From positions 372,001 through 436,000 of the forward strand of contig NZ_CP029378.1 of the NCBI RefSeq assembly GCF_003268675.1: a stretch of 64,000 nucleotides of DNA, in the 5' to 3' direction. This document shows, piece by piece, positions 1 through 8,655 of the stretch (positions are counted from its first letter, which is position 1; the number at the start of each line of letters is the position of its first letter). The notes under the pieces are model-generated. The model saw nothing but the letters and a program-made list of their open reading frames with translations, did not search any database and was not told the origin of the DNA. The DNA comes from Streptomyces bacillaris (GTDB lineage: Bacteria > Actinomycetota > Actinomycetes > Streptomycetales > Streptomycetaceae). The translations under genes and the position numbers were made by a program.

Positions 1-163
1 GGCGGGCCACCGAGGTGACGGTGGTGGCTTCGAGGGCGGTCAGCGGCGGGTCGTACGTCTTCAGGACGCTGATCGCCAGCGGGAGGACGCGGGCGATCTC
101 CTTGCCGACGAGGTGGTCGTCGAGGAAGACCCGCAGGGCTTCGACTTCGGGCAGTTCGGGCAT
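1..163 (-). CDS. Fpg/Nei family DNA glycosylase, N-terminal part (cut by window edge)
   Basis: The reverse strand from an ATG at 161-163 reads MPELPEVEALRVFLDDHLV and stays open to the window edge, about 54 codons. MPELPEVE is the N-terminal signature of formamidopyrimidine-DNA glycosylase/endonuclease VIII proteins. After Met removal, the Pro is the Schiff-base nucleophile and the following Glu is catalytic. The family excises oxidised bases in base excision repair. The H2TH and zinc-finger parts lie outside the window, so whether it is Fpg (MutM) or Nei-like cannot be decided. It ends 37 bases from the stop of the next gene on the same strand and may be co-transcribed with it. Confidence 0.85.
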   Translation of the reverse strand, partial: MPELPEVEALRVFLDDHLVGKEIARVLPLAISVLKTYDPPLTALEATTVTSVAR

Positions 164-199
164 GGTTCCAGCCTGCCGCAGGCGGCGTACGGCTGCCTG

Positions 200-1594
200 T
201 CAGGTGACTGACTCGGGCGCCCGGGCGCCGGACCGGAGGCCGCCCGTCACCAGCTCCTCCAGCTCCGCGAACTCCTCCCCCACCGCCGCGGCCAGCCGGT
301 CCAGGTCCGGCAGCGCCTTGCCGTCCGCCACCAGGCCCACATGGACCCGGCCGCCGTACGTCGACAGGGCGACGGCCAGCGACTGGCCCCGGGCCAGCGG
401 GGCCATCGGGTAGAGGGCGCTGAGCGGGCAGCCGGCCAGCGAGAGCGCGGAGCGGGGCAGCGGGACGCTGGTGACGAGCAGGTCGAAGAGCATCCGGGCG
501 GCGTTGGCGGCCAGGGGCGCGCCGAACCGGTGGGCCAGCGGGTGGAGTTGGTCCGCCAGTACGGCGACGGCACCGGCGCCCTTCAGCGGCCCGGCCGCCT
601 TGTTGCGGTCCATCGCGGCCCGGACCGCCCGGAGCCGCTCGCGGGGGTCGGCCGCGCCGACGGGGAGGTCCAGCAGATACGCCGAGAGCCGGTTCCCGGT
701 GATCGCGCCGCCGGGCCGGCGCCGGGAGACGGGGACCAGGGCGCGCGGGCCGGTGCCGGGGAGGACCTCGCCGCGCCCGGCCATCCAGCGGCGCAGGGCC
801 CCGGCGACCACGGCGAGCAGGATGTCATTGGCAGTGCCGCCCTCCGCGCGGCGGATGCGCTGGAGGGCCGTGGCGTCCAGGTCCGCGGTGGCCAGGCGCC
901 GGGTGCCGCTGGAGGGTGCGGTGAAGGCGGTGGAGCGCAGGTCGAGGCGGCCCGCGCGGACGACGGAGGCGCCGACGCCCAGGGCCCGGCCGACCTCGCC
1001 GATCCGGCCGAGCGCCATGCCGGCCATCTCGCGGGGGTCGGGGAGCCAGGAGCGGGGCGGGACGGCGGGGCGGCCGCGCGAGACGGACCGGGCTGTGGTG
1101 GCGGCGATCTCGTCGAAGATCCCGGCGCCGATGGCGACCGCCCGCATCCCGTCGGCCAGCGCGTGGTGGAGCTTGACCAGGACAGCGAAGGGGCCGCCGT
1201 CGGCGCCGCCGATCAGGTAGAGCTGCCAGGGCGGCAGCCCGCGCTCCAGCGGCTGTTCCATCAGCTCCCCGGCGAGCCGGGTGGCCCCGGCCATGAAGTC
1301 GTCGTCCGCCACCGCGACGCGGCGTACGTGCCGGTGGACGTCGAAGTCCTTGTCGACGGTCCAGGCGGCGCCGCCGACCGGCAGCAGGACGTCCCGTACG
1401 CACATGCGCAGCCGGGGGATGGCGGCGGCGCGGGTGCGGAGCAGTTCCAGCACATGGTCCGGGGAAGCGCCGGGCCCGGGGGCCGGGGCGAAGACGGCGA
1501 GGGCGCCCAGGTGCATGGGGTGGGCGTCGGATTCGAGGTGCCAGAAGGCCAGATCGAGCGGGGCCAGGAGTTCGGTACCCAACAGGGGCCTCAT
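200..1594 (-). CDS. Wax ester synthase/diacylglycerol acyltransferase (WS/DGAT)
   Basis: This 464-residue protein has the length and layout of bacterial WS/DGAT enzymes, which acylate long-chain alcohols or diacylglycerol with acyl-CoA to make wax esters or triacylglycerol at the membrane or lipid-body surface. The N-terminus carries the family opening PLDLAFWHLES followed by PMHLGALAVF. The catalytic HHxxxDG motif is present as HHALADG near residue 143, and the C-terminal half contains ALVPVSRR and VTSVPLPR blocks typical of the family. Streptomyces store triacylglycerol, so that is the likeliest role, but substrate choice cannot be read from sequence. It lies alone between the glycosylase and the phosphatase, both on the same strand. 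Confidence 0.88.
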   Translation of the reverse strand: MRPLLGTELLAPLDLAFWHLESDAHPMHLGALAVFAPAPGPGASPDHVLELLRTRAAAIPRLRMCVRDVLLPVGGAAWTVDKDFDVHRHVRRVAVADDDFMAGATRLAGELMEQPLERGLPPWQLYLIGGADGGPFAVLVKLHHALADGMRAVAIGAGIFDEIAATTARSVSRGRPAVPPRSWLPDPREMAGMALGRIGEVGRALGVGASVVRAGRLDLRSTAFTAPSSGTRRLATADLDATALQRIRRAEGGTANDILLAVVAGALRRWMAGRGEVLPGTGPRALVPVSRRRPGGAITGNRLSAYLLDLPVGAADPRERLRAVRAAMDRNKAAGPLKGAGAVAVLADQLHPLAHRFGAPLAANAARMLFDLLVTSVPLPRSALSLAGCPLSALYPMAPLARGQSLAVALSTYGGRVHVGLVADGKALPDLDRLAAAVGEEFAELEELVTGGLRSGARAPESVT

Positions 1595-1669
1595 GTCGTC
1601 GGGGGCGGAGCGGCCGTACCCCCGCAGTCAATCGTTCGCGGTCGGTTACGGTCAAGCACAGACTTGTTA

Positions 1670-1681
1670 CGTAATGTTACG
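1670..1681. promoter_or_regulatory. Palindrome CGTAAtgTTACG upstream of WS/DGAT gene
   Basis: CGTAA-TG-TTACG is a 5+2+5 inverted repeat about 80 bases upstream of the WS/DGAT start. It sits among extra GTTAC copies (1666-1670 and near 1645), in an unusually AT-rich patch. It could be a TetR-type operator; there is no regulator gene next to it. Confidence 0.35.
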
Positions 1682-1715
1682 GAACCGGTCTCCGCACATC
1701 CCGGCCGCCCGGGTT

Positions 1716-3791
1716 TCACGAACGCTCGGGGATCAGGAACTCGCACCAGACGCACTTGCCGCTGCCCCGGGACTCCACGCCCCAGACGTCGGCCAGCCGG
1801 TCGACGAGCATCAGCCCTCGCCCGGAGACCCCGTCGGAGCCCGCGTCGCGGCGGCGGGGCAGGGCGCTGGAGCGGTCCTCCACGTCGACGCGGAGCCGCC
1901 GCTCGGACCCGGCCATCACCCGGATCGTCACCACGGCCCCGCCGTCGGTGTGCATGAGGGCGTTGGTGGTCAGCTCGTCGGCGGCCAGCTCGATCTCGTC
2001 GGCCCGCTCCTTCGCGCCCCAGGCGCGTACCGCCGCCCGGATCATGTGCCGGGCCGAGCTGAGCGCCTCGGGGTCGTTCTGGGCGACGTGCTGACGGAGC
2101 CTGCCGCCGGGCTGCGGGGCCTGGGCGGCGCGGCGGCGGAGCAGCAGGAGCGCCACGTCGTCCTGGCCGCCGCGCACGTCGACGGCGTCGCACAGGTCGT
2201 CGGCCAGCTTCTGGAGGTTCTGGGGGCCGTTGGAGACGAGCGTGGTGAGCAGCTGCATGCCCTCGTCGAGGTCGGAGCCGGGCAGCTCGACCAGCCCGTC
2301 GGTGAAGAGGATCATCGTCTGGCCGGGGTCCAGCTCGGCCGTGGAGACCGGGTACTCCAGCCGCCCGAACTCCGCCGAGAGCCCCAGCGGCAGCCCGCCC
2401 TCGGCCGGCATCCGGCGGCAGCTCCCGTCCACGTCCCGTACCAGCGGGTCGACATGGCCGGCGCGGACCACCTGGACGACCCCGGTGGTCAGGTCGACCT
2501 CGGCGTAGGTGCAGGTGGCGAAGCGGTCGGTGTCCAGCTCGTGGAGGAAGACGGAGGCACGGGCCATGACGGTGGCGGGGCTGTGCCCCTCGGCGGCGTA
2601 GGCCCGCAGCACGATGCGGAGCTGCCCCATGACGGCGGCGGCGTGGGTGTCGTGCCCCTGGACGTCCCCGATGACCGCCCCGACCCGGCCGCCGGGCAGC
2701 GGGATGAGGTCGTACCAGTCGCCGCCGATGTCCCGGCCGAGCCGGGCCGAGCGGTAGCGCACGGCGACCTGTGCGCCGGGGACGGCGGGGATCCGGCGCG
2801 GCAGCATCGCCTGCTGGAGCCCCTCCGCGAGGTCGTGCTCCTGTTCGTAGAGCATCGCGCGCTGGAGGCTCTGGGCGATCGAGGTGCCGAGCGCCATGAG
2901 GAGGTTGCGCTCGTCGGGGGTGAAGCCGGCCTTGTCCCGGTAGAGCAGGCCGAGCGCGCCGATCGGGCGGGCCTGGGCGATCAGCGGCATATAGGCGGCG
3001 GAGGTGATCCCGAGGTGGCTGATGTTGGGCCAGAGGATGGGGTAGGAGGTGGCGAAGTCCTCGGCGGACTCGATGAAGCGCGGGGTGAGGCTGCGGACGA
3101 CCTCGCTCATCGGGTACTGCTCGTCCACCCGGGTGAACCGGGTGCCGGGGACGTAGGCGCCCTCGGGCCCGTCGGCCACCAGGTGGATGCGCCCGGACTC
3201 CAGCAGCCCCATGACCAGGCTGGTGGCTCCCAGGTGGGCGAGGCCCTGGGAGCTCTTGAGGACGGCGATGACGTCCTTGACCGTACGGGCGTGGGCCAGC
3301 GCGGCAGTGGTGCCCTCGACCAGGCTGGTGCGGTGGCGGCGCTCCTCGTCCAGCTCGCGGCGGGCGTTGGAGTCGGCCAGCTCCTGGGTGGCGTCGCGGA
3401 CGATGCCGATGATCCGGTGGGGGCGGCCGTTCTCGTCGCGGCGGACGAAGCCCTGGGTGTGGGTCCAGCGCAGGGTGCCGTCCCGGCGCTGGATGCGGAA
3501 GTAGGCGCCGTAGTTGGTCCGGCCGCTCTTGAGCGCCTGCGAGACCAGGCCGTCCAGCCGCTGGGCCTCGTCGGTCGGCACGCGGTGGGCGAGCGAGGCG
3601 GGCCGGTTGTCGTACTCCTCGGCGGTCAGGTCGAACACGTCGAGGGCGGCCCGGTCCATGTGCATGAGGCCGGTTTCCAGATCCCAGTCGAAGCTGCCCA
3701 TTCGGTTCAGGGCGAGGCTGAGGTCCGGGTGGGCGGGCCAGTCGTCCGGGAGTGACAGGGCACCCGCTACCCGATCATCCATGGGGGCCAC
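1716..3791 (-). CDS. SpoIIE-type PP2C phosphatase with PAS, GAF and HATPase domains
   Basis: The protein has 691 residues. Residues about 30-135 form a PAS domain (GSFDWDLETG, then FRIQRRDGTLRW), and about 150-310 a GAF domain. Residues 330-540 form the PP2C/SpoIIE phosphatase core, with metal-binding GGDWYD, DVQGHD, LFTDGLVE and DDVALLLL. Residues 565-691 form a HATPase of the RsbW/anti-sigma type (ADELTTNALMH, DRSSALPRR, GRGLMLVD). In Streptomyces such proteins sense a signal through PAS/GAF and then dephosphorylate a STAS anti-anti-sigma factor. The attached ATPase could itself be a kinase for STAS partners, so both arms of a partner switch are in one chain. It has no transmembrane segment and is probably cytosolic. 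STAS and sigma-factor genes occur elsewhere in this window but not next to it. Confidence 0.9.
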   Translation of the reverse strand: MAPMDDRVAGALSLPDDWPAHPDLSLALNRMGSFDWDLETGLMHMDRAALDVFDLTAEEYDNRPASLAHRVPTDEAQRLDGLVSQALKSGRTNYGAYFRIQRRDGTLRWTHTQGFVRRDENGRPHRIIGIVRDATQELADSNARRELDEERRHRTSLVEGTTAALAHARTVKDVIAVLKSSQGLAHLGATSLVMGLLESGRIHLVADGPEGAYVPGTRFTRVDEQYPMSEVVRSLTPRFIESAEDFATSYPILWPNISHLGITSAAYMPLIAQARPIGALGLLYRDKAGFTPDERNLLMALGTSIAQSLQRAMLYEQEHDLAEGLQQAMLPRRIPAVPGAQVAVRYRSARLGRDIGGDWYDLIPLPGGRVGAVIGDVQGHDTHAAAVMGQLRIVLRAYAAEGHSPATVMARASVFLHELDTDRFATCTYAEVDLTTGVVQVVRAGHVDPLVRDVDGSCRRMPAEGGLPLGLSAEFGRLEYPVSTAELDPGQTMILFTDGLVELPGSDLDEGMQLLTTLVSNGPQNLQKLADDLCDAVDVRGGQDDVALLLLRRRAAQAPQPGGRLRQHVAQNDPEALSSARHMIRAAVRAWGAKERADEIELAADELTTNALMHTDGGAVVTIRVMAGSERRLRVDVEDRSSALPRRRDAGSDGVSGRGLMLVDRLADVWGVESRGSGKCVWCEFLIPERS

Positions 3792-3880
3792 TCTGCCACC
3801 ATTTGTCCGATTCTTCGAGCGATCCGTACGCCGTCCGGAGCAGGCGCCGCAGGGCCCGGCGAGGCCCCTGGGGCGGCCGG

Positions 3881-5062
3881 TCAGCCGGCGAAGGGCTCAG
3901 GGACATCGGCGTCCGCGTACATCGGCTCGTCCGGCCCGCCGAAGTCGTCCGGCTCACCCGGCCCGTCCGGGTCGCCGGGGAAGACCTGGGTCGGCTCCGG
4001 CACCACACCGGGCTCCTCCTCCCACCCCCACGGCTCGACGCTCGGGGCCTCACCGAAGTCGTCCGGCGTCTCGGTGCCGGGGTCGGGTTCGGGCTCCATC
4101 GGCGGCGGGCAGCCCGGGGGCGGCTCGGCGGGACCATCGGTGGCCGAGAGGTCCGGGCACTCCGTCTCCTCCGGTTCGGCGGGGGCGGGGACCGACGGGG
4201 GGCTCGGTGGCGGTACGGGGTCGGAGGGGCGGGCGGGCGCGGGGAAGAGCAGGTCCTGGCTCGGCTCGAAGGGCGGCGGATCGGCCGGGGTCCGGTCGCG
4301 CCCGCCGTCGTCACCGACGGCCCGCTCGATCCAGGCGTTGTCGGCGGAGTCCACGATGACCAGGGCGGTGAGCGGCTGTACGCCGGGGTCGACCGCCAGG
4401 ATCCGCGCGGGATCGTAGCCGGGCCAGCGCTCGCCCCGGTGGGTGACCTTCCCCTTGGCGGCCACCGGCCGGTCCAGCGGATTGCCGCAGGTGCAGCGGA
4501 CCCGGGGCAGGCCCCGGCTGTCGACCAGGACGGCGGTGCCCGCCTGGAGCACGGCCTGGAAGGCGGTGGTGGTGCCCGCGCTGAAGCCGTGGTTGGTGAC
4601 CTGGGTGTCGGCGCGCAGGACCACCGGGGTGAGCGAGCGCAGATAGCCCGGGACCTGCACGGCCTCGACCCCCACCACCGCCGCGAAGGCGCGCGCCCGG
4701 TCCTGGTCGGCGGTGAGCAGTCGCGCCTGCTGCTCGACGTCGCAGGCGGCCTCGGACCGGACGCCGCCGTAGAGCCCGGGGAGAGCGCCCGAGACCCGAT
4801 GGACCGTCCGGGCGGCGGCCCCGTCGCCCTCCTGCGGCGAACGGGTGACCGAGGGCGAGGGCACCGGCCGTGCCGTCGACTCCGTGAACGGCCCGGGGCC
4901 CGGCTCGCCGAGCGGCTGGAGGAGGACGTCCTCGGCCTCCGCCGTGCCCGTGGTGCCCTTCGTGGTGCGGTCGACGGCGCTCTCGCAGCCGACGACGGCG
5001 AGCAGGACCCCGGCGGACAGCGCGACGAGCGCGCCGCGCCGGAAACGTCTGGATGAGCGCAC
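3881..5062 (-). CDS. Proline-rich lipoprotein, DUF6777-like
   Basis: From the GTG at 5062 this gives 393 residues. That start is chosen because AGGAGAGCCCC sits just before it; an open frame upstream to 5155 lacks such a site. The N-terminus is RRFRRGALVALSAG followed by a lipobox ending AVVGC, so it should be a membrane-anchored extracellular lipoprotein. The middle (about 60-250) holds a conserved globular part with VLRADTQVTNHGF, a VRCTCGNPL motif with two cysteines and LTALVIVD, which I recognise as DUF6777, a Streptomyces family of unknown function. The final 130 residues are almost only Pro, Glu, Asp and Gly, suggesting an extended acidic cell-wall-spanning tail. No function can be assigned. 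Confidence 0.8.
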   Translation of the reverse strand: MRSSRRFRRGALVALSAGVLLAVVGCESAVDRTTKGTTGTAEAEDVLLQPLGEPGPGPFTESTARPVPSPSVTRSPQEGDGAAARTVHRVSGALPGLYGGVRSEAACDVEQQARLLTADQDRARAFAAVVGVEAVQVPGYLRSLTPVVLRADTQVTNHGFSAGTTTAFQAVLQAGTAVLVDSRGLPRVRCTCGNPLDRPVAAKGKVTHRGERWPGYDPARILAVDPGVQPLTALVIVDSADNAWIERAVGDDGGRDRTPADPPPFEPSQDLLFPAPARPSDPVPPPSPPSVPAPAEPEETECPDLSATDGPAEPPPGCPPPMEPEPDPGTETPDDFGEAPSVEPWGWEEEPGVVPEPTQVFPGDPDGPGEPDDFGGPDEPMYADADVPEPFAG

Positions 5063-5183
5063 GGGGCTCTCCTGCCTGTCCGTGGCGGATGGTCCGATCC
5101 GGTCGGATCCGAAGGATCCGTCACCATCTGTGCCGCACCGGACGGCAGCCCGCAAGCGGACACCGGCACCCGGCGAGAACCGC

Positions 5184-5238
5184 CTTGAACGCGTTCAAGA
5201 AAACCTTTAGGCTCATCGCGGGAGTTGAACGTGTTCAA
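5184..5238. promoter_or_regulatory. Promoter bracketed by twin palindromic operators for the yndJ-like operon
   Basis: A perfect 16-base palindrome CTTGAACGCGTTCAAG (5184-5199) and a second copy TTGAACGTGTTCAA (5225-5238, mismatched only at its centre) lie exactly 40 bases apart centre to centre. A sigma-70-like promoter fits between them: -35 TTGAAC at 5185-5190, 17-base spacer, -10 TAGGCT at 5208-5213. The first operator thus covers the -35 box and the second lies just after the predicted start of transcription near 5220. This is a classical repression layout, probably for a TetR-family repressor that is not encoded next to it. Confidence 0.75.
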
Positions 5239-5254
5239 AGTTGGGGGTGGGGTC

Positions 5255-6091
5255 ATGACCGTGCTGGTCAACGCGATCGTGATGGTGGGCATGTTCCTGG
5301 TCGTCCCGGCCGGGCTGCGGCTGGCCGGACTGGCGGAGCTGGACCGGATCCGCCGGTTCTGGCCCCTCTTCGCCGCCCCCGGCGCGCTGGCCCTCTGGCT
5401 GCCGCGCGGCACCACCGCCACCGCACTGGCCCTCTGCTACGCACTCGGCACCGTGCTCCTCGCCCTGCACGCCCCGCGCCGCGCGCTCCGCGGCCGGGAC
5501 CTCTCCCCCGCCGGGATCGCCCTGCTCACCGCGCTCGTCACCCCGGCCGTCGCCGCGCTCGCCCTGGTCGCGGAGCGATGGGGCCACGAGCTGTTCGGCT
5601 TCGAGCTGGAGATCCTCGCGCTGACCGTGCCGCACTTCCACTTCGCCGGATTCGCCGCCGCCCTGGTCGCCGGGCTGGTCTGCCGGGTCGACGACGGGCC
5701 CGCGGGCCGGTTCGCCGCGCTCAGCGTGCCGCTGGGCACCCTGCTCGTCCTCGTCGGCTACTTCATCGGGGACTGGGCGGAGCTGGCCGGGGCCGTGGTC
5801 CTGACGGCCGGGATGTGGACCGTCGGCCTGCTCACCTGGCGCCTCGGGCGGGCGGAGGGGCGCGACCGGACGACCCGGCTGCTGCTGTTCACCTCGGCCG
5901 CCGTCCTGGTGGCGACCATGCTGCTCGCCCTGAGCTGGGCGGTCGGCGAGGCCACCGGACTGCCCCACCCCTCCCTGACCTGGATGGCCGCCACCCACGG
6001 CCTGGGCAACGCGCTGGGCTTCGCCCTCTGCTCGCTCCTGGCCTGGCACCGCATCCGCACCCTCCACCCTTCGGAAAGCAGGACCGCATGA
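5255..6091 (+). CDS. YndJ-like integral membrane protein
   Basis: This is a 278-residue, strongly hydrophobic protein with about eight transmembrane segments. It is similar in composition and motifs to the YndJ family (PHFHFAGFAAALVAGL with several histidines inside a helix, and SLTWMAATHGLGNALGFA near the end). YndJ function is unknown; the buried His-rich motif hints at metal or haem binding, but that is inference. I use the ATG at 5255; the frame is open from a TTG at 5225, but that codon lies inside the downstream operator. It is first in a three-gene operon and overlaps the next gene by ATGA, so translation is coupled. Confidence 0.75.
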   Translation: MTVLVNAIVMVGMFLVVPAGLRLAGLAELDRIRRFWPLFAAPGALALWLPRGTTATALALCYALGTVLLALHAPRRALRGRDLSPAGIALLTALVTPAVAALALVAERWGHELFGFELEILALTVPHFHFAGFAAALVAGLVCRVDDGPAGRFAALSVPLGTLLVLVGYFIGDWAELAGAVVLTAGMWTVGLLTWRLGRAEGRDRTTRLLLFTSAAVLVATMLLALSWAVGEATGLPHPSLTWMAATHGLGNALGFALCSLLAWHRIRTLHPSESRTA

Positions 6092-6600
6092 GCACCCTCA
6101 CCTACCCCGAGACCGGCGCCACCCGCCTCGGCCCGCTCCCCCGGGGCTACCACCACCTGCACCACCGCACCCGGGTCGGCCGGGGCGCGGACGACTTCGC
6201 GGCGGCGGGCGCGGCGGTCACCGAGTGGCGGGCGCACCGGGCCTCGGGGGCCCGGGTCGACGCCTCGGCCGTACGCGCGGAGCCCGGGGCCTCCGTCCGG
6301 GTGTCGCTCGGCGTGGGACCGATACGGCTCACCGCCCCGTGCGAGGTCGTCTGGACGGCGTACGGGGAGGAGGGCCGCACCGGGTTCGGTTACGGCACCC
6401 TCGCCGGCCACCCGGAGCGGGGCGAGGAGTGCTTCGTGGTGGAGCTGGCGGACGACGGCACCGTCTGGTTCACGGTCATGGCCTTCTCCCGGCCCGCTGC
6501 CTGGTACGCCCGGCTCGCCGGACCGCTCGTACCGCCCGTGCAGCTCTGGTACGCGCGGCGGCTGGGGCGGACGCTGCGCCGGCTCGTCGCGGCGGGCTGA
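6088..6600 (+). CDS. DUF1990 family protein
   Basis: This 170-residue protein starts at the ATG overlapping the YndJ-like stop. It has the DUF1990 pattern: an N-terminal LPRGYHHLHHRTRVGRG segment, a central RLTAPCEVVW strand, GFGYGTLAGHPERGEECF and a C-terminal arginine-rich helix. The family is thought to have a START-like small-ligand-binding fold and no known enzyme activity. A lipase maturation factor follows 29 bases downstream; with the YndJ-like protein these three form a recurrent set, suggesting an envelope lipid-related role, which is inference. Confidence 0.8.
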   Translation: MSTLTYPETGATRLGPLPRGYHHLHHRTRVGRGADDFAAAGAAVTEWRAHRASGARVDASAVRAEPGASVRVSLGVGPIRLTAPCEVVWTAYGEEGRTGFGYGTLAGHPERGEECFVVELADDGTVWFTVMAFSRPAAWYARLAGPLVPPVQLWYARRLGRTLRRLVAAG

Positions 6601-6629
6601 ACGCCGGTGCCGGGCCGATACTGGCAGGG

Positions 6630-8081
6630 ATGGAGTGGTTCGCCGCCGAGGGCTACTGGCTGAGCAGGCTGATCTTCCAGCGGACGCTGGCCGTGATCTA
6701 CCTGGTCGCCTTCCTCGCCGCCGTCCTCCAGTTCCGTGCGCTGATAGGTGAGCGCGGCATCCTGCCCGTACCGGAGCTGCTGCGGCGCACGCCGTGGAAG
6801 GCGGCGCCGGGGCTGTTCCGGCTGCACTACTCCGACCGGTTCTTCGCCGCCGTCGCCTGGACCGGCTGCGCGGTCTCGGTGGCCCTGATCGCCGGGGTGG
6901 ACGGCCTCCTTCCGCTCTGGGGCGGGATGCTGCTGTGGGCGCTCCCGTGGGTGCTGTATCTGTCGATCGTCCAGGTGGGGCAGGTCTGGTACGGGTTCGG
7001 CTGGGAGTCGCTGCTCCTGGAGGCGGGGTTCCTGGCGGTCTTCCTCGGTACGGGGGACAGCGCGCCGCCCGTGCTGGTGCTCTGGCTGCTGCGGTGGCTG
7101 CTGTTCCGGCTGGAGTTCGGCGCCGGGCTGATCAAGCTGCGCGGGGACGCGTGCTGGCGGAAGCTCACCTGTCTGGACTTCCACCATGAGACCCAGCCGA
7201 TGCCGGGGCCGCTGAGCTGGTTCTTCCACCGTCTGCCCCGGCCGGTCCATCGCGTCGAGGTCGCCGCCAACCATGTCACCCAGCTGCTGGTGCCCTTCCT
7301 CCTCTTCACCCCGCAGCCGGTGGCGAGCGGGGCCGCCGCCCTGATGGTGCTCACCCAGCTCTGGCTGGTCGCGTCGGGCAACTTCGCCTGGCTGAACTGG
7401 CTGACCATCGCGCTGGCGCTCTCGGTGATCGACTGGACCCCGCTCGCCGGGCGGCCGCCCGCGCTCACCGCGCCACCGCTCTGGTACGAGGTGGTCGTCA
7501 TCGCGGTGACGGCCCTGGTGGTGGTCCTCAGCTACCGCCCCGCGCGCAATCTGCTCTCGCGCCGGCAGGTGATGAACCGCTCCTTCGACCCACTGCACCT
7601 GGTGAACACGTACGGGGCGTTCGGCTCGATCAGCAGAACGCGGCTGGAAGTCGTGGTGGAGGGCACGGCCGACCGGGTCCCGGACGAGAACGCCGACTGG
7701 CGGGAGTACGGCTTCCGCGGCAAGCCGGGCGATCTGCGGCGGCTGCCGCGCCTGTTCGCCCCGTACCACCTGCGGCTGGACTGGATGATGTGGTTCGCCG
7801 CGCTCTCCCCCGCGTACGCGCGCTCCTGGTTCGGGCCGTTCACCGAGCGGCTGCTGCGGGGCGACCGGGACACGCTCCGGCTGCTCGCCCGCAACCCGTT
7901 CCCGGACGGCCCGCCCGCGCACATCCGCGCCCGGGTCTTCCACTACCGCTTCACAGACCCGCAGGAGCTGCGGGCCACCGGCCGCTGGTGGGACCGCACC
8001 TATGTCCGGGAATTCCTGCGGCCCGTCTCCCGTCCGCTCCCGCCGGAGCGGGAGGACCGGGAGACGGGCCGTGGGACGTGA
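6630..8081 (+). CDS. Lipase maturation factor family membrane protein
   Basis: The protein has 483 residues from the ATG at 6630 (MEWFAAEGYWLSRLIFQR). The first 330 residues hold a multi-spanning membrane domain with the family motif LEFGAGLIKLRGD followed by CWRKLTCLDFHHETQPMPGP. The last 150 residues form a soluble domain (NTYGAFGSISRTRLEVVVEGT, WREYGFRGKPGDLRRLP). The family is related to eukaryotic LMF1, an ER protein needed for lipase folding; the bacterial members have no proven function. It is the last gene of the operon driven from the promoter at 5185-5213. Confidence 0.85.
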   Translation: MEWFAAEGYWLSRLIFQRTLAVIYLVAFLAAVLQFRALIGERGILPVPELLRRTPWKAAPGLFRLHYSDRFFAAVAWTGCAVSVALIAGVDGLLPLWGGMLLWALPWVLYLSIVQVGQVWYGFGWESLLLEAGFLAVFLGTGDSAPPVLVLWLLRWLLFRLEFGAGLIKLRGDACWRKLTCLDFHHETQPMPGPLSWFFHRLPRPVHRVEVAANHVTQLLVPFLLFTPQPVASGAAALMVLTQLWLVASGNFAWLNWLTIALALSVIDWTPLAGRPPALTAPPLWYEVVVIAVTALVVVLSYRPARNLLSRRQVMNRSFDPLHLVNTYGAFGSISRTRLEVVVEGTADRVPDENADWREYGFRGKPGDLRRLPRLFAPYHLRLDWMMWFAALSPAYARSWFGPFTERLLRGDRDTLRLLARNPFPDGPPAHIRARVFHYRFTDPQELRATGRWWDRTYVREFLRPVSRPLPPEREDRETGRGT

Positions 8082-8096
8082 TCCGTGCCGGGGCGG

Positions 8097-8273
8097 TCAG
8101 TCGATGCCGGGCAGGATGTGGGGCTCGGCCAGGTCGTCCTCGTAACCGGCCAGCCGGATCGGTGCGGACCGGGCCCACACCTCGATGTTCCGGAGCTTCT
8201 CGGGCCGGGCCGTCCGCTCCCCGTACCGTTCGGCGGGTCGCTTCTCGCGCATCGTCAGTTCTGGTGTCGTCAC
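8097..8273 (-). CDS. Small conserved-looking protein, 58 residues
   Basis: A GTG at 8271-8273, preceded by GAGGAG at good spacing, opens a 58-codon frame ending in TGA at 8097-8099. It reads MTTPELTMREKRPAERYGERT and ends WARSAPIRLAGYEDDLAEPH, then ILPGID. The C-terminal half resembles a short conserved protein I associate with Streptomyces, but I cannot name a family. It is acidic at the end, basic in the middle, and has no signal or membrane segment. It ends 16 bases from the convergent lipase maturation factor gene. Confidence 0.6.
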   Translation of the reverse strand: MTTPELTMREKRPAERYGERTARPEKLRNIEVWARSAPIRLAGYEDDLAEPHILPGID

Positions 8274-8655
8274 CGCGCACTCCTCTGTGTCGCGTCACCC
8301 AGGGGGTCGCCGACGCTCCGGCTGCGACACCGGAGATCGACCGCCCTGTGGTGGGGCCGGGGGCTGGGGATATGTCGGTCGCGGTGGCGCCGTGTCGGGG
8401 CGGGACGGCGGTCGGGTTGCAGACCTGTCCCGGGACGGTCGAGGAGTTCTTGTGGGCTCCTCGATGGCGTCCGTTCGCCTCAGAGTAACCAAATGAGCGG
8501 CTTCGCGCTCGATAGAACGTGTGCAGTGGGTCACTTTCGGCCACTTCGGAACGCGAAAACCCGGCCCAGGATCCATCCTGGGCCGGGTCTGCGGCCGCCG
8601 CACGGAAGGTGCGGTTCCGGTTGAGCCGGTCGGGTTACGCCGATGGAGGCCGGGT
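8274..8655. other. Intergenic region with terminator, no gene seen
   Basis: These 380 bases lie between the 58-residue gene and the SDR gene, both on the minus strand. The part next to the small gene holds its ribosome binding site. Apart from the hairpin at 8559-8588 I see no coding frame with a ribosome binding site and no repeat. Confidence 0.5.
8553..8588 (-). terminator. Rho-independent-type terminator of the SDR gene
   Basis: A near-perfect inverted repeat, ACCCGGCCCAGGAT (8559-8572) against ATCCTGGGCCGGGT (8575-8588), is followed on the minus strand by TTTTCGCG. It lies about 70 bases beyond the SDR stop codon. Confidence 0.8.

Noticed and set aside
1281-3755. 824-codon frame on the plus strand opposite the SpoIIE-type phosphatase
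   Set aside because: It is the antisense of a gene with clear domain motifs; the product has no recognisable domain.
5184-5199. LexA/SOS box
   Set aside because: GAAC and GTTC are separated by two bases here, not the four of the Gram-positive LexA box, and there is no DNA-repair gene downstream.
5053-6087. Upstream extension of the DUF1990 frame to 5053
   Set aside because: It runs through the YndJ-like gene in another frame; the ATG at 6088 with the ATGA overlap is the natural start.
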